Assembly (NCBI RefSeq): GCF_000702545.1
Contig: NZ_JNIO01000002.1
Coordinates: 248,001 to 312,000, forward strand
Length of the DNA: 64,000 bases
Direction: 5' to 3'
Source of the DNA: Selenomonas sp. AB3002
Lineage (GTDB): Bacteria > Bacillota > Negativicutes > Selenomonadales > Selenomonadaceae
The position numbers were made by a program, and so were the translations under genes. Shown in pieces: positions 8,537-16,167 of this stretch. The notes beneath the pieces were generated by a model that saw only the letters and a list, made by a program, of their open reading frames with translations, ran no database searches and had not been told where the DNA came from. Position 1 is the first letter of the stretch; the number at the start of each line of letters is the position of its first letter.

Positions 8537-9862
8537 TCAGTATTTCTCCACTTTATCTTTCTCAACACGGGCATAAACCAGGGGCTCCACAGCAGGCTTC
8601 TCGCTGCCGATAATCACGGCCTCGCGGTACATGCGCTCAGCTTCTGCCAGAGCTTCCTTCTTTGAAGTATAGAGGGTTACCAGGCTCTCGCCCTTCTTCA
8701 CCTCATCGCCGGGCTTCTTGTGGATCACAAGGCCTGCGGAGAAGTCAATGTCGCTTTCCTTGGTCTCGCGGCCTGCCCCCAGCACCACGGAGGTCACGCC
8801 CACTTCCTCAGCGTTCATCCTGGTCACGAAGCCATCCTTGTCAGCCAGCACTTCCTGAGTGTAGGGAGCCTGGGCAAATTTCGTGTAGTCACGGAGCACG
8901 CTGTCATCGCCCCCCTGCTCTTTGACCATGGTGCAGAAAGCCTCGAAGGCGCTGCCATCCTCAATGACCTTCTCAGCAGCCTTGCGGCACTCATCCAGAT
9001 CATCATGCACACCAATGAGGTAGAGCATATTGGCAGCCAGCTGCAGGCAGACTTCCGTGAGGTCCTTGGGCCCCTTGCCCTTCAGCACGTCCATGGACTC
9101 CATGACCTCCAGGCTGTTGCCGATGCCGTAGCCCAGGGGAGTATCCATATCTGTAATGAGAGCCATGGTGCGGCGGCCGGCACCCTCGCCGATAGCCACC
9201 ATAGTCTGAGCCAGCTTGATGGAATCATCCAGGGTCTTCATGAAGGCACCGCTGCCGGTCTTCACATCCAGCAGGATGCAGTCAGAGCCTGCAGCCAGCT
9301 TCTTGCTCATGATGGAGGAAGCGATGAGGGGAATGCTGTCCACGGTAGCCGTCACATCACGCAGGGCATAGAGCTTCTTGTCAGCAGGCGCAAGATTGCC
9401 CGACTGGCCGATGAGGCTCATGCCGCACTTATTCACAGTATCAAAGAATTCCTTGCGGTCAAGGGTGGTACGGTAGCCCGGGATAGCTTCCAGCTTGTCC
9501 ACCGTGCCTCCGGTATGACCCAGGCCGCGGCCGCTCATCTTGGCCACCTTGCCGCCGCAGGCAGCTACGATAGGAGATACCACCAAAGTAGTCTTGTCCC
9601 CCACGCCGCCAGTGGAGTGCTTGTCCACCTTCAGGCCCTCAATGGCAGACAGGTCAATCATGTCCCCGGACTTGGCCATGTTCATAGTGAGCTCGGTGAT
9701 TTCCTCATCATTCATGCCCTTGAACCAAATAGCCATCAACATGGAAGACATCTGATAGTCGGGAATCTCTCCTTTCACATATCCCTCCACCATGAACTTT
9801 ATCTCTTCATTGGTGAGTGCCTCACCGTGTTTCTTCTTGGTAATCAGGTCATACATTCTCAT
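8537..9862 (-). CDS. pdp: Pyrimidine-nucleoside phosphorylase
   Basis: The 441-residue enzyme splits thymidine, uridine or deoxyuridine with phosphate into base and (deoxy)ribose-1-phosphate. The start at 9862 (MRMYDLITKKKHG) has GGGAGAG 6 nt upstream. Conserved parts seen include the phosphate-binding KHSTGGVGDKT (~residues 81-91), the SGRGLGHTGGT stretch and DVKTGSGAFM. The Firmicute Pdp and the proteobacterial DeoA are paralogous and share the fold; length and context fit Pdp. It lies between deoB and cdd. The gap to deoB holds a strong hairpin. Confidence 0.94.
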   Translation of the reverse strand: MRMYDLITKKKHGEALTNEEIKFMVEGYVKGEIPDYQMSSMLMAIWFKGMNDEEITELTMNMAKSGDMIDLSAIEGLKVDKHSTGGVGDKTTLVVSPIVAACGGKVAKMSGRGLGHTGGTVDKLEAIPGYRTTLDRKEFFDTVNKCGMSLIGQSGNLAPADKKLYALRDVTATVDSIPLIASSIMSKKLAAGSDCILLDVKTGSGAFMKTLDDSIKLAQTMVAIGEGAGRRTMALITDMDTPLGYGIGNSLEVMESMDVLKGKGPKDLTEVCLQLAANMLYLIGVHDDLDECRKAAEKVIEDGSAFEAFCTMVKEQGGDDSVLRDYTKFAQAPYTQEVLADKDGFVTRMNAEEVGVTSVVLGAGRETKESDIDFSAGLVIHKKPGDEVKKGESLVTLYTSKKEALAEAERMYREAVIIGSEKPAVEPLVYARVEKDKVEKY

Positions 9863-9920
9863 GGAAATCTCTCCCTTGATAAAATTCACTTAACAGGGCG
9901 CATAGCCTGCTAAGGCGTTC

Positions 9921-10004
9921 AGGTCAAAGGCATAGCAACGCTTCACTTGAAATTTTTCCTGCGGAAAAATTTCACACGTTCCGCTTATGCTATGTCTGCG
10001 ACCC
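9921..10004. repeat. Long intergenic hairpin between deoB and pdp
   Basis: The centre is a perfect 12-bp palindrome, TGAAATTTTTCC-TGC-GGAAAAATTTCA (9948-9974). Further pairing flanks it: GCATAGC/GCTATG and GGTC/GACC, so the ~83-bp stretch can fold into one interrupted hairpin. No T-run follows. It lies in the leader of pdp within the presumed deo transcript and could be a processing signal, a partial attenuator or a small foldback element. Confidence 0.55.
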
Positions 10005-10008
10005 TCAC

Positions 10009-11187
10009 TTACTTCACGATTCTGGCCAAAATGCTCTCGCCCTTGGTCTTAAGGTCTGCCCCGAACATATCGGAAATGGTGGCGCCAATCATGGCAAAGG
10101 TGGGATAGGTGCCCAGGTTCACGCCAGCCTTGATGTGCTCGCCGTAAATCAGCAGGGGCACATACTCACGGGTGTGGTCAGTGCCGGGAGCCCCGGGGTC
10201 GCAGCCGTGGTCAGCGGTAATCATGAGCACATCGTCCTCACGCATCTTGGCCATAAACTCGCCCAGCTGGCGGTCAAATACCGTAGCCGCTTCAGCATAG
10301 CCGTCCACATCACGACGATGGCCATAAGCCATATCAAAGTCCACCAAGTTCACGAAGCACAGGCCCTCGAAGTCCTCGTCCATGACCTTCAGAGTCTTTT
10401 CCATGCCATCCACGTTGTCCTTGTTGATGCCCAGGCTGCGGCTGATGCTGCGGCCTGCAAAGATATCGGAAATCTTGCCCACGCCGATAGTATCGAGGCC
10501 CTTGCGCTGCAAAGCGTCCATCATGGTGTCCCCCGTGGGATCCAGGGAGAAGTCATGACGGCGGGAGGTGCGCTGGTAGTTGGGGTACTCACCCACATAA
10601 GGGCGGGCAATGACCCGGCCTACCCCATGCTCTCCCTGCAGGATCTCACGAGCGGTCCTGCAGTAGCCATAAAGCTCATCCACCGGTACATCTGCCTCGT
10701 TGGCAGCAATCTGGAACACGCTGTCAGCTGAGGTGTAGACAATGAGGCCGCCGGTCTCCTCCTGCTCCCGGCCATAATCATTGATGACGGCCGTACCGGA
10801 GTAGGGCTTGTTGCAGAGGATTTTCTTGCCAAAGGCCTTCTCCAGCTTCTCAATCAAGTCAGCCGGGAAACCATCCGGGTAAGTGGGCATGGGACGCTCG
10901 GACACAATGCCTGCAATTTCCCAATGGCCCGTAGTGGTGTCCTTGCCACGGGAAAGCTCACGCAGGCGGGCAAAGCTGCCAATGGGCGTCTCCACAGGCT
11001 TGCCGCAGCCCACCCCGTCAATATTGAAGAGGCCCAGCTTTTCCATATTGGGCGTGGAGTATTTGGGCGAAGCCACGATGGAAGCCAGGGTGTTGCACTT
11101 CCCGTCTCCGAACTCCGCTGCATCAGGCTCCTGGCCAATGCCGTAGCTGTCCAGCACAATGATAAAAGCACGCTTGAACTTGCTCAA
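10009..11187 (-). CDS. deoB: Phosphopentomutase
   Basis: The 392-residue metalloenzyme of the alkaline-phosphatase superfamily interconverts (deoxy)ribose-1-phosphate and -5-phosphate. Seen are the N-terminal metal site VLDSYGIGQEPDA (~residues 11-23), the catalytic-Thr region RGKDTTTGHWE (~80-90) and C-terminal metal ligands in NLVDFDMAYGHRRD and TADHGCDPG. Length matches the ~390 norm. It lies 28 bp after deoC and makes the substrate for DeoC, so deoC-deoB-pdp-cdd forms a degradative nucleoside pathway. Confidence 0.97.
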   Translation of the reverse strand: MSKFKRAFIIVLDSYGIGQEPDAAEFGDGKCNTLASIVASPKYSTPNMEKLGLFNIDGVGCGKPVETPIGSFARLRELSRGKDTTTGHWEIAGIVSERPMPTYPDGFPADLIEKLEKAFGKKILCNKPYSGTAVINDYGREQEETGGLIVYTSADSVFQIAANEADVPVDELYGYCRTAREILQGEHGVGRVIARPYVGEYPNYQRTSRRHDFSLDPTGDTMMDALQRKGLDTIGVGKISDIFAGRSISRSLGINKDNVDGMEKTLKVMDEDFEGLCFVNLVDFDMAYGHRRDVDGYAEAATVFDRQLGEFMAKMREDDVLMITADHGCDPGAPGTDHTREYVPLLIYGEHIKAGVNLGTYPTFAMIGATISDMFGADLKTKGESILARIVK

Positions 11188-11215
11188 TTTAGATAACCTC
11201 CTGCCAACCAGAGAA

Positions 11216-11869
11216 TCAGATTTCGTCTTTCAGCACCTTCACAGCAGCGCTGGCCCCCAGGCGGGTGCAGCCTGCCTCGATAAAGGCTTCCATTTCCTCG
11301 CGGGTATGGATGCCGCCGGCTGCCTTCATCTGCACGCCCTCACCGATATGCTCCTTAAAGAGCCTGATATCCTCCAGAGTTGCTCCTGCAGTGCCAAAAC
11401 CCGTGGAAGTCTTGATGAAGTCCGCGCCGCCCTCGGTGACGCACTTGCAAGCGGTAATCTTTTCCTCTTCCGTCAGGAAGCAGGTCTCCACAATGACCTT
11501 CAGCACCCGCTCGCCGCAGAGCTGCTTCAGGGCCTTGATTTCATCAGTTACGTATTTTGTCTCCCCGGCCTTGAGGGCTCCCACATTGATGACCATGTCG
11601 ATTTCCTCGGCGCCATCAGCCAGGGCCTGGGCAGTCTCAGCTATCTTGGCCGCCGTATTGCAGTTGCCGTTGGGGAATCCAACCACCGTAGCTGCCTTCA
11701 CGCTCTCGCCGTAGGTTTCCTTGATGCGGGCGATGAAGCAGGAGGGCACCATCACCGTAGCAGTGTGATAAGTCTTTGCCTCCTCGCAAATACGCTGTAT
11801 CTCTGCCCAAGTTGCCGTCTGCTTCAAAAGGGTGTGGTCAACCCTTGCCAAAATCTCTGCTGCTTTCAT
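11216..11869 (-). CDS. deoC: Deoxyribose-phosphate aldolase
   Basis: The 217-residue class I aldolase splits 2-deoxyribose-5-phosphate to glyceraldehyde-3-phosphate and acetaldehyde. The start at 11869 (MKAAEILARVDHTLL) has AAGGAGG 8 nt upstream; a longer reading would run through the upstream foldback repeat and is rejected. Seen are VVGFPNG, EIDMVINVGALK, the Schiff-base Lys in VLKVIVETCFL, and DFIKTSTGF with the second conserved Lys, then AAGGIHT. It is first in the deo operon. The -10 box may come from the end of the repeat element. Confidence 0.96.
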   Translation of the reverse strand: MKAAEILARVDHTLLKQTATWAEIQRICEEAKTYHTATVMVPSCFIARIKETYGESVKAATVVGFPNGNCNTAAKIAETAQALADGAEEIDMVINVGALKAGETKYVTDEIKALKQLCGERVLKVIVETCFLTEEEKITACKCVTEGGADFIKTSTGFGTAGATLEDIRLFKEHIGEGVQMKAAGGIHTREEMEAFIEAGCTRLGASAAVKVLKDEI

Positions 11870-11892
11870 TTTGCAGGCCTCCTTAAAATCGT

Positions 11893-12050
11893 AGGAACTA
11901 TCACGAAATAAATTATACATCTTGCTTGCCCAAATTCCCCTAGGCTGCGTTGTCGTCAGTCGACGTAGCACCGCTACGTCTCCTTCCTTCGCCTTGCCTA
12001 TGAAAATTTGTTCTGCGCCATCTGTACAATTTATCCCGCTCCAGTTCCTT
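11893..12050. repeat. Foldback (MITE-like) element upstream of deoC
   Basis: This ~158-bp element has imperfect terminal inverted repeats: AGGAACT...ATAAATTATACA at the left and the complement of AGGAACT...ATAAATTGTACA at the right. Pairing continues inward (CAAATT and TAGGC on both arms) to a central palindrome GACGTAGC-GG(T)-GCTACGTC. The core matches the element at 28922-29083 (GGAGGCATAGC-GGC-GCTATGTC), so the two are diverged copies of one family. The left end reads TGTATAAT toward deoC and could provide its -10 box. No transposase is encoded. Confidence 0.7.
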
Positions 12051-12098
12051 GCGCCTTGTTTCTTTGTTGTTCTTATTGTATCTTTTTTTATCCCAAAT

Positions 12099-12125
12099 AA
12101 AAAGGACACATGTCTGCATGTGCCC
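12099..12125 (-). terminator. Terminator after GNAT gene
   Basis: On the minus strand GGGGCACATG-CAGA-CATGTGTCC is followed by TTTTTATTT, 35 bp after the stop codon. Confidence 0.8.
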
Positions 12126-12160
12126 CAAAATCCGTAATTTTTTTATTTACAGAAGATTAT

Positions 12161-12730
12161 TTAATATTCCAGATACTGCTGGCGCCTTGCCTCATATTCG
12201 CGCTCCAGCATGCCCAGAATAACCAGATTCTCGTACTTGCCATTGGTTATGATGGTATCGCGTATCAGGCCTTCCCTTACCATGCCTTCTGACTGATAGA
12301 GGTGCAGGGCTCTGGCGTTATAATCCTTGCAGTCCAGCCAGGCCCGGTGAAAGCCCAGCTCCCTGAAGGTCAGGGCCTTGATCAGCTTCATGGCCTCATG
12401 GCCGTACCCCTTGCCTTTCTCCCCCATGATGAAGTGAGTCCACTCCGCCTCCTTAGCCTCCGTCAGCAAGCCATTCATCAGGATATAGCCCACTGGCGTG
12501 CCGTCAGGTCTCTCCACGATGATATCCAGTGAAGCCTTCCCTTCCGTGATGATCTTATGATGGAAAGCCTCTTCAAAGGGCACGATGAACTTAAGGTTAT
12601 CCGGTGCAAATTCCAGCTTCATGATATAAGGCAGATCACTCTCCTCCGCCCTCCTGAGCCTAAGCCGCGGCCCCTCTGCCAGAATTCCCTTTATCTTTTC
12701 CTCTGGAAAGCTGTATGTCAATGTTTCCAC
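12161..12730 (-). CDS. GNAT family N-acetyltransferase
   Basis: The 189-residue acetyltransferase is of the RimJ/RimL/SpeG type. The N-terminal LRLRRAEESDLPYI (~residues 22-35) is the usual beta1-alpha1 start. The acetyl-CoA loop reads GEKGKGYGHEAMKLI (~103-117), fitting Q/R-x-x-G-x-G/A. The tail has FHRAWLDCKDYNARALHLYQSEGM, the conserved N-x-R/A-A-x-x-x-Y-x-x-x-G-F/M element. The substrate cannot be told; relatives act on spermidine, ribosomal N-termini or antibiotics. It is monocistronic, with its own terminator and divergent from the mscS-type gene. Confidence 0.88.
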   Translation of the reverse strand: METLTYSFPEEKIKGILAEGPRLRLRRAEESDLPYIMKLEFAPDNLKFIVPFEEAFHHKIITEGKASLDIIVERPDGTPVGYILMNGLLTEAKEAEWTHFIMGEKGKGYGHEAMKLIKALTFRELGFHRAWLDCKDYNARALHLYQSEGMVREGLIRDTIITNGKYENLVILGMLEREYEARRQQYLEY

Positions 12731-12839
12731 AATTATTCACCCTCATCTAAAATTTATTTATGAAAAGTTCCTAATGTAATCAATTTCTGCATATAGTATA
12801 ATAGTAGTGTTATTCTATTGCAACTAGGGAGGACTTATC

Positions 12840-13904
12840 ATGCTAGAACTATTGGGAATTTCCGGCTGGGACGAATTCGCCGGCCGTGTAATGATGCCCC
12901 TCTTGCCCCCGACCCTGGTGATGCTGGCATCCCTTGCGGTCGGCATAGCCATCAACAAGCTCCTGAACCGCCGCCTCAATCAGCATCTGCAAGGGGAAGA
13001 AGGCACCTGGACGCATCTGTTCCTGAATGCCCTCAGGGGAGTCCCTATTTCTCTCTGCCTCATCATAGGCCTTTACTGGAGCATCAGCCTCATTGACTTC
13101 ATCCAGTCCTTCGTGAAGCTCTTCTCCTATATACTCTTTACGGTCATCGTGCTTTCCATCACGCGGGTCATAGCCCGCACCGTGTCCGGCTTCGTGGATA
13201 TGCAGATAGCCAAGTCCAGGGACCTGCCCCGCACCACTCTTTTGAACGCCATCGTCAATGTCATCATCTACGCCATGGGCGTATTGGTGGTCCTGCAATA
13301 CTACGGCATTTCCATCGCCCCCATCCTCACCGCCCTGGGCGTCGGTGGTATGGCCGTGGCCCTGGCCCTGCAGGAGACCCTGGCCAACATCTTCTCCGGC
13401 CTCCATCTGATACTCTCCAAGCAGCTGCGGCTGGGGGACTATATCAAGCTCAGCTCCAACGAGGAAGGCCGGGTCACGGACATCACCTGGCGCTTCACCA
13501 CCATCACCCCTGTAGGGGACGGCAATATGGTGGTCATTCCCAACCAGAAGATCGCCTCCGCCATCATCACCAACTACAGCCTGCCCCGCAAGGATATCAT
13601 CATCAAGATTCCCATTGGCGTAGCCTATGGCAGCGACCTGGAGCAGGTAGAGCGGGTCACGCTGGAGGTGGCTACCAAGGTCATGGAAGAAGTTGACAGG
13701 GAGCTTGACATCCCCCCCACCGTGAGATTCCACACCTTCGGAGAATCCTCCATCGACTTCAACGTCATCATGCACAGCAGCAACTTTGATCATCAGTTCC
13801 TGCTGAAGCACGAATTCATCAAGGCCCTGACCAAGCGCTACCGCCAGGAAGGCATCGAAATTCCCTTCCCCATCAGGACCATTGTGCAGAATAAAAGCGA
13901 ATAA
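12840..13904 (+). CDS. MscS-family mechanosensitive ion channel
   Basis: The 354-residue inner-membrane channel opens under membrane tension to release solutes. Four hydrophobic spans lie in residues ~20-175. The pore-lining TM3 region is ALGVGGMAVALALQETLANIFSG (given here as ALGVGGMAVALALQ then ETLANIFSG), the hallmark of the family. The beta domain carries VIPNQKIASAIITNYSLP, like MscS PN-x-x-(I/L)-x-S...-N-(Y/W)-S. Length is slightly above E. coli MscS (286). A TATAAT lies at 12797-12802 without a clear -35, and GGGAGG precedes the start. A terminator follows. Confidence 0.94.
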   Translation: MLELLGISGWDEFAGRVMMPLLPPTLVMLASLAVGIAINKLLNRRLNQHLQGEEGTWTHLFLNALRGVPISLCLIIGLYWSISLIDFIQSFVKLFSYILFTVIVLSITRVIARTVSGFVDMQIAKSRDLPRTTLLNAIVNVIIYAMGVLVVLQYYGISIAPILTALGVGGMAVALALQETLANIFSGLHLILSKQLRLGDYIKLSSNEEGRVTDITWRFTTITPVGDGNMVVIPNQKIASAIITNYSLPRKDIIIKIPIGVAYGSDLEQVERVTLEVATKVMEEVDRELDIPPTVRFHTFGESSIDFNVIMHSSNFDHQFLLKHEFIKALTKRYRQEGIEIPFPIRTIVQNKSE

Positions 13905-13910
13905 AACACG

Positions 13911-13940
13911 GGAGGCTTGCCCTAGAGCGGCCTCTTTTTT
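13911..13940 (+). terminator. Terminator after mscS-type gene
   Basis: GAGGC pairs with GCCTC across a 13-nt loop, then TTTTTT, shortly after the stop codon at 13904. Confidence 0.75.
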
Positions 13941-14018
13941 GTGTCCGGGCAGGAAATACGCCTTCCTTGCAGAAATGGTATGTGAGTCGGCAAGAAATCT
14001 ATTCAGGAGGCTGAAAGC

Positions 14019-14894
14019 ATGAGCATAAAGAAAATCGGCTTTATCGGCACTGGCATCATGGGAGCGGCCATGGCAGGTCATCTGCTGGCAGCAGGCTTTG
14101 AAGTCAGCGTCTACAACCGCACCAAGGCCAAGGCGGAAGGGCTCATAGAAAAGGGAGCCAGGTGGTGTGGCAGCCCCGGCGAATGCGCCAGGGGACAGGA
14201 CGCAGTCATCACCATCGTGGGTTATCCCAAAGACGTGGAAGAAGTCTATCTGGGCAAGGACGGGATACTTTCAAGCGCCGGGGAAGGCGCCTATGTCATT
14301 GATATGACTACCAGCTCTCCCATTCTGGCAGAAAGGATCTTCACCGCGGCAAAGCAGAAAGGCATCCACGCCGTGGACGCTCCGGTGACCGGGGGCGATG
14401 TGGGAGCAAAGAATGCCACCCTATCCATCCTGGTGGGCGGCGAGGAAAGCTCCTTCGAGGCCCTGAAGCCCGTCTTTTCCGCCATGGGAAAGAATCTGGT
14501 CTACATGGGCAGCGCAGGGGCAGGGCAGAAAGCCAAGGCCTGCAACCAGATTGCCATTGCCGGGGCTTTGGCAGGGGCCTGCGAAGCCTATGCTTACGCC
14601 CAGGCTTCAGGACTGGATCTTGAGAAAACCTTCCAGGCTATCTCCGCAGGTGCCGCCGGCAGTTTCCAGATGTCAAATGTGGTGCACCGGGGCCTCGATG
14701 GTGATTTCGAACCCGGCTTCATGCTCAAGCACTTCGGCAAGGACCTGGCCATCGGCACTGAAACCTCCGCCGCCTATGGTGCCGCCCTGCCAGTGCTGGG
14801 ACAGGTGCTCTCGGAAGTCAGGCAGATGGAAAGGCAGGGCAAGGGAGACAAGGGCACGCAGGCCCTGCTGTGGTATTATGGCTTAGATAAGTGA
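14019..14894 (+). CDS. NAD(P)-dependent beta-hydroxyacid dehydrogenase
   Basis: The 291-residue protein belongs to the 3-hydroxyisobutyrate dehydrogenase / tartronate semialdehyde reductase (GarR/GlxR) family. Seen are the Rossmann motif IGFIGTGIMGAAMAGHL (residues ~5-21), the substrate-binding DAPVTGGDVGA (~120-130) and the catalytic-Lys segment GAGQKAKACNQ (~168-178), with the Lys in G-x-x-x-K-x-x-x-N. AGGAGG precedes the start. It is alone between two terminators, so context does not fix the substrate; tartronate semialdehyde and 3-hydroxyisobutyrate are the main candidates. Confidence 0.88.
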   Translation: MSIKKIGFIGTGIMGAAMAGHLLAAGFEVSVYNRTKAKAEGLIEKGARWCGSPGECARGQDAVITIVGYPKDVEEVYLGKDGILSSAGEGAYVIDMTTSSPILAERIFTAAKQKGIHAVDAPVTGGDVGAKNATLSILVGGEESSFEALKPVFSAMGKNLVYMGSAGAGQKAKACNQIAIAGALAGACEAYAYAQASGLDLEKTFQAISAGAAGSFQMSNVVHRGLDGDFEPGFMLKHFGKDLAIGTETSAAYGAALPVLGQVLSEVRQMERQGKGDKGTQALLWYYGLDK

Positions 14895-14901
14895 ATCTGA
14901 A

Positions 14902-14933
14902 GGGGCTGGCGCAAAAGCCGGTCCTTTTCATTT
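14902..14933 (+). terminator. Terminator after hydroxyacid dehydrogenase gene
   Basis: GGGCTGGC-GCAAAA-GCCGGTCC hairpin followed by TTTTCATTT, 8 bp after the stop codon. Confidence 0.8.
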
Positions 14934-15000
14934 GCCTGCAGATAAATGCGAACAAAAGTGCTATAATATTGCCTATCAGCAAGCACAGGAGGCAAACCGC

Positions 15001-16167
15001 ATGAAATTTTTCCATCTCTCTGACCTGCATATCGGTCTGAAACTTATGAACCATGACCTCAGCCATGACCAGGCATATATATTGGATAAGATCATTGAGT
15101 CTGCCAGGGAAAGGCAGCCCGAGGCCCTCATCATAGCCGGGGACATCTACGACAAGTCCGTCCCCTCAGCAGAGGCAGTAGCCATTTTCGACAGATTCAT
15201 CACAGAACTTTCCCATGCCCTGCCCCAAATGGAAATCATGCTGATTTCCGGCAACCATGACAGCGCCCAGCGGGTGAACGCATTCCGCTCACTGCTCTCC
15301 GACCATCACCTGCACATGATTGGCCTGCCTCCCTTGGAACCAGAGGAACACATCGAGAAAATCACCCTCACTGACAAATACGGCCCGGTGCATTTCTACC
15401 TGCTGCCCTTCGTGAAGCCCTCCATGGTCAAGGCCATCACCGGCACCGATGAAAATGGCACGAACCTGACCTATGATGCCGCCCTCCACGCCTTGATAGG
15501 ACGGGAAAACATAGATCCGACGGCCCGCAATGTACTGGTAAGCCATCAGTTCTATCTCTCCACTGGCAAGAGCGCCGCTGACATTCCCAGAGCAGACTCG
15601 GAAATCGTCACCGTGGGCAATATCGACTCCGTCAAGGGAGATATCCTGGAGCGCTTCGACTATGCGGCTCTCGGCCATATCCACCAGCCCATGCAGCTGA
15701 ACGGCAAGGACTGCTACCGCTACTGCGGCACGCCCCTGCCCTGCTCTGTCAGCGAGGCAGGGCAGGCGAAGGGCATTGTTGAAGTCGAACTTGAAGCAAA
15801 GGGCACGGTCAGGACTTCCGTTATCCCTCTCAAGCCCCTCCACGATGTCCGCAAAATAAAAGGCAAACTGGCCGAAGTGCTCTCTGCCCCTTCGGAAGAC
15901 TATGTGAGCATCACCCTGACGGACGAAAATGACCTGGACGTCTTTGATATGCAGGACCGTCTCAGCGCCGCCTTCCCTAACCTGCTGGAAGTGCGCCGCA
16001 ACACCCGCCACAGTGCCGACTATGAAGCCGGACTTGCACCTCAGGAAAGCCTCTCCCCCTTCCAGCTCTGCCAATCTTTCCTCAGTGACCTGGCCCCGGA
16101 GGACGAGGCCCTGCTGGCAGAAATAATCAACAGCGTACAGCATAGCGCCAGGGAGGCTAAGATATGA
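15001..16167 (+). CDS. sbcD: Exonuclease subunit SbcD
   Basis: SbcD is the nuclease subunit of SbcCD (the bacterial Mre11), which cleaves hairpins and processes DNA ends. The product has 388 residues. The start at 15001 (MKFFHLSDLHIG) has AGGAGG 8 nt upstream and a TATAAT at 14962-14967. Phosphoesterase motifs seen are SDLHIG (7-12), AGDIYD, SGNHDS, VSHQF and ALGHIH, covering all manganese ligands. The stop overlaps the sbcC start by 4 bp (ATGA), the normal coupling. Palindrome cleavage by SbcCD is relevant because the window holds several foldback repeats. Confidence 0.97.
   Translation: MKFFHLSDLHIGLKLMNHDLSHDQAYILDKIIESARERQPEALIIAGDIYDKSVPSAEAVAIFDRFITELSHALPQMEIMLISGNHDSAQRVNAFRSLLSDHHLHMIGLPPLEPEEHIEKITLTDKYGPVHFYLLPFVKPSMVKAITGTDENGTNLTYDAALHALIGRENIDPTARNVLVSHQFYLSTGKSAADIPRADSEIVTVGNIDSVKGDILERFDYAALGHIHQPMQLNGKDCYRYCGTPLPCSVSEAGQAKGIVEVELEAKGTVRTSVIPLKPLHDVRKIKGKLAEVLSAPSEDYVSITLTDENDLDVFDMQDRLSAAFPNLLEVRRNTRHSADYEAGLAPQESLSPFQLCQSFLSDLAPEDEALLAEIINSVQHSAREAKI

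Noticed and set aside
11870-12109. 80-codon N-terminal extension of deoC
   Set aside because: It would translate the foldback repeat; the family N-terminus and a strong AAGGAGG define the start at 11869.
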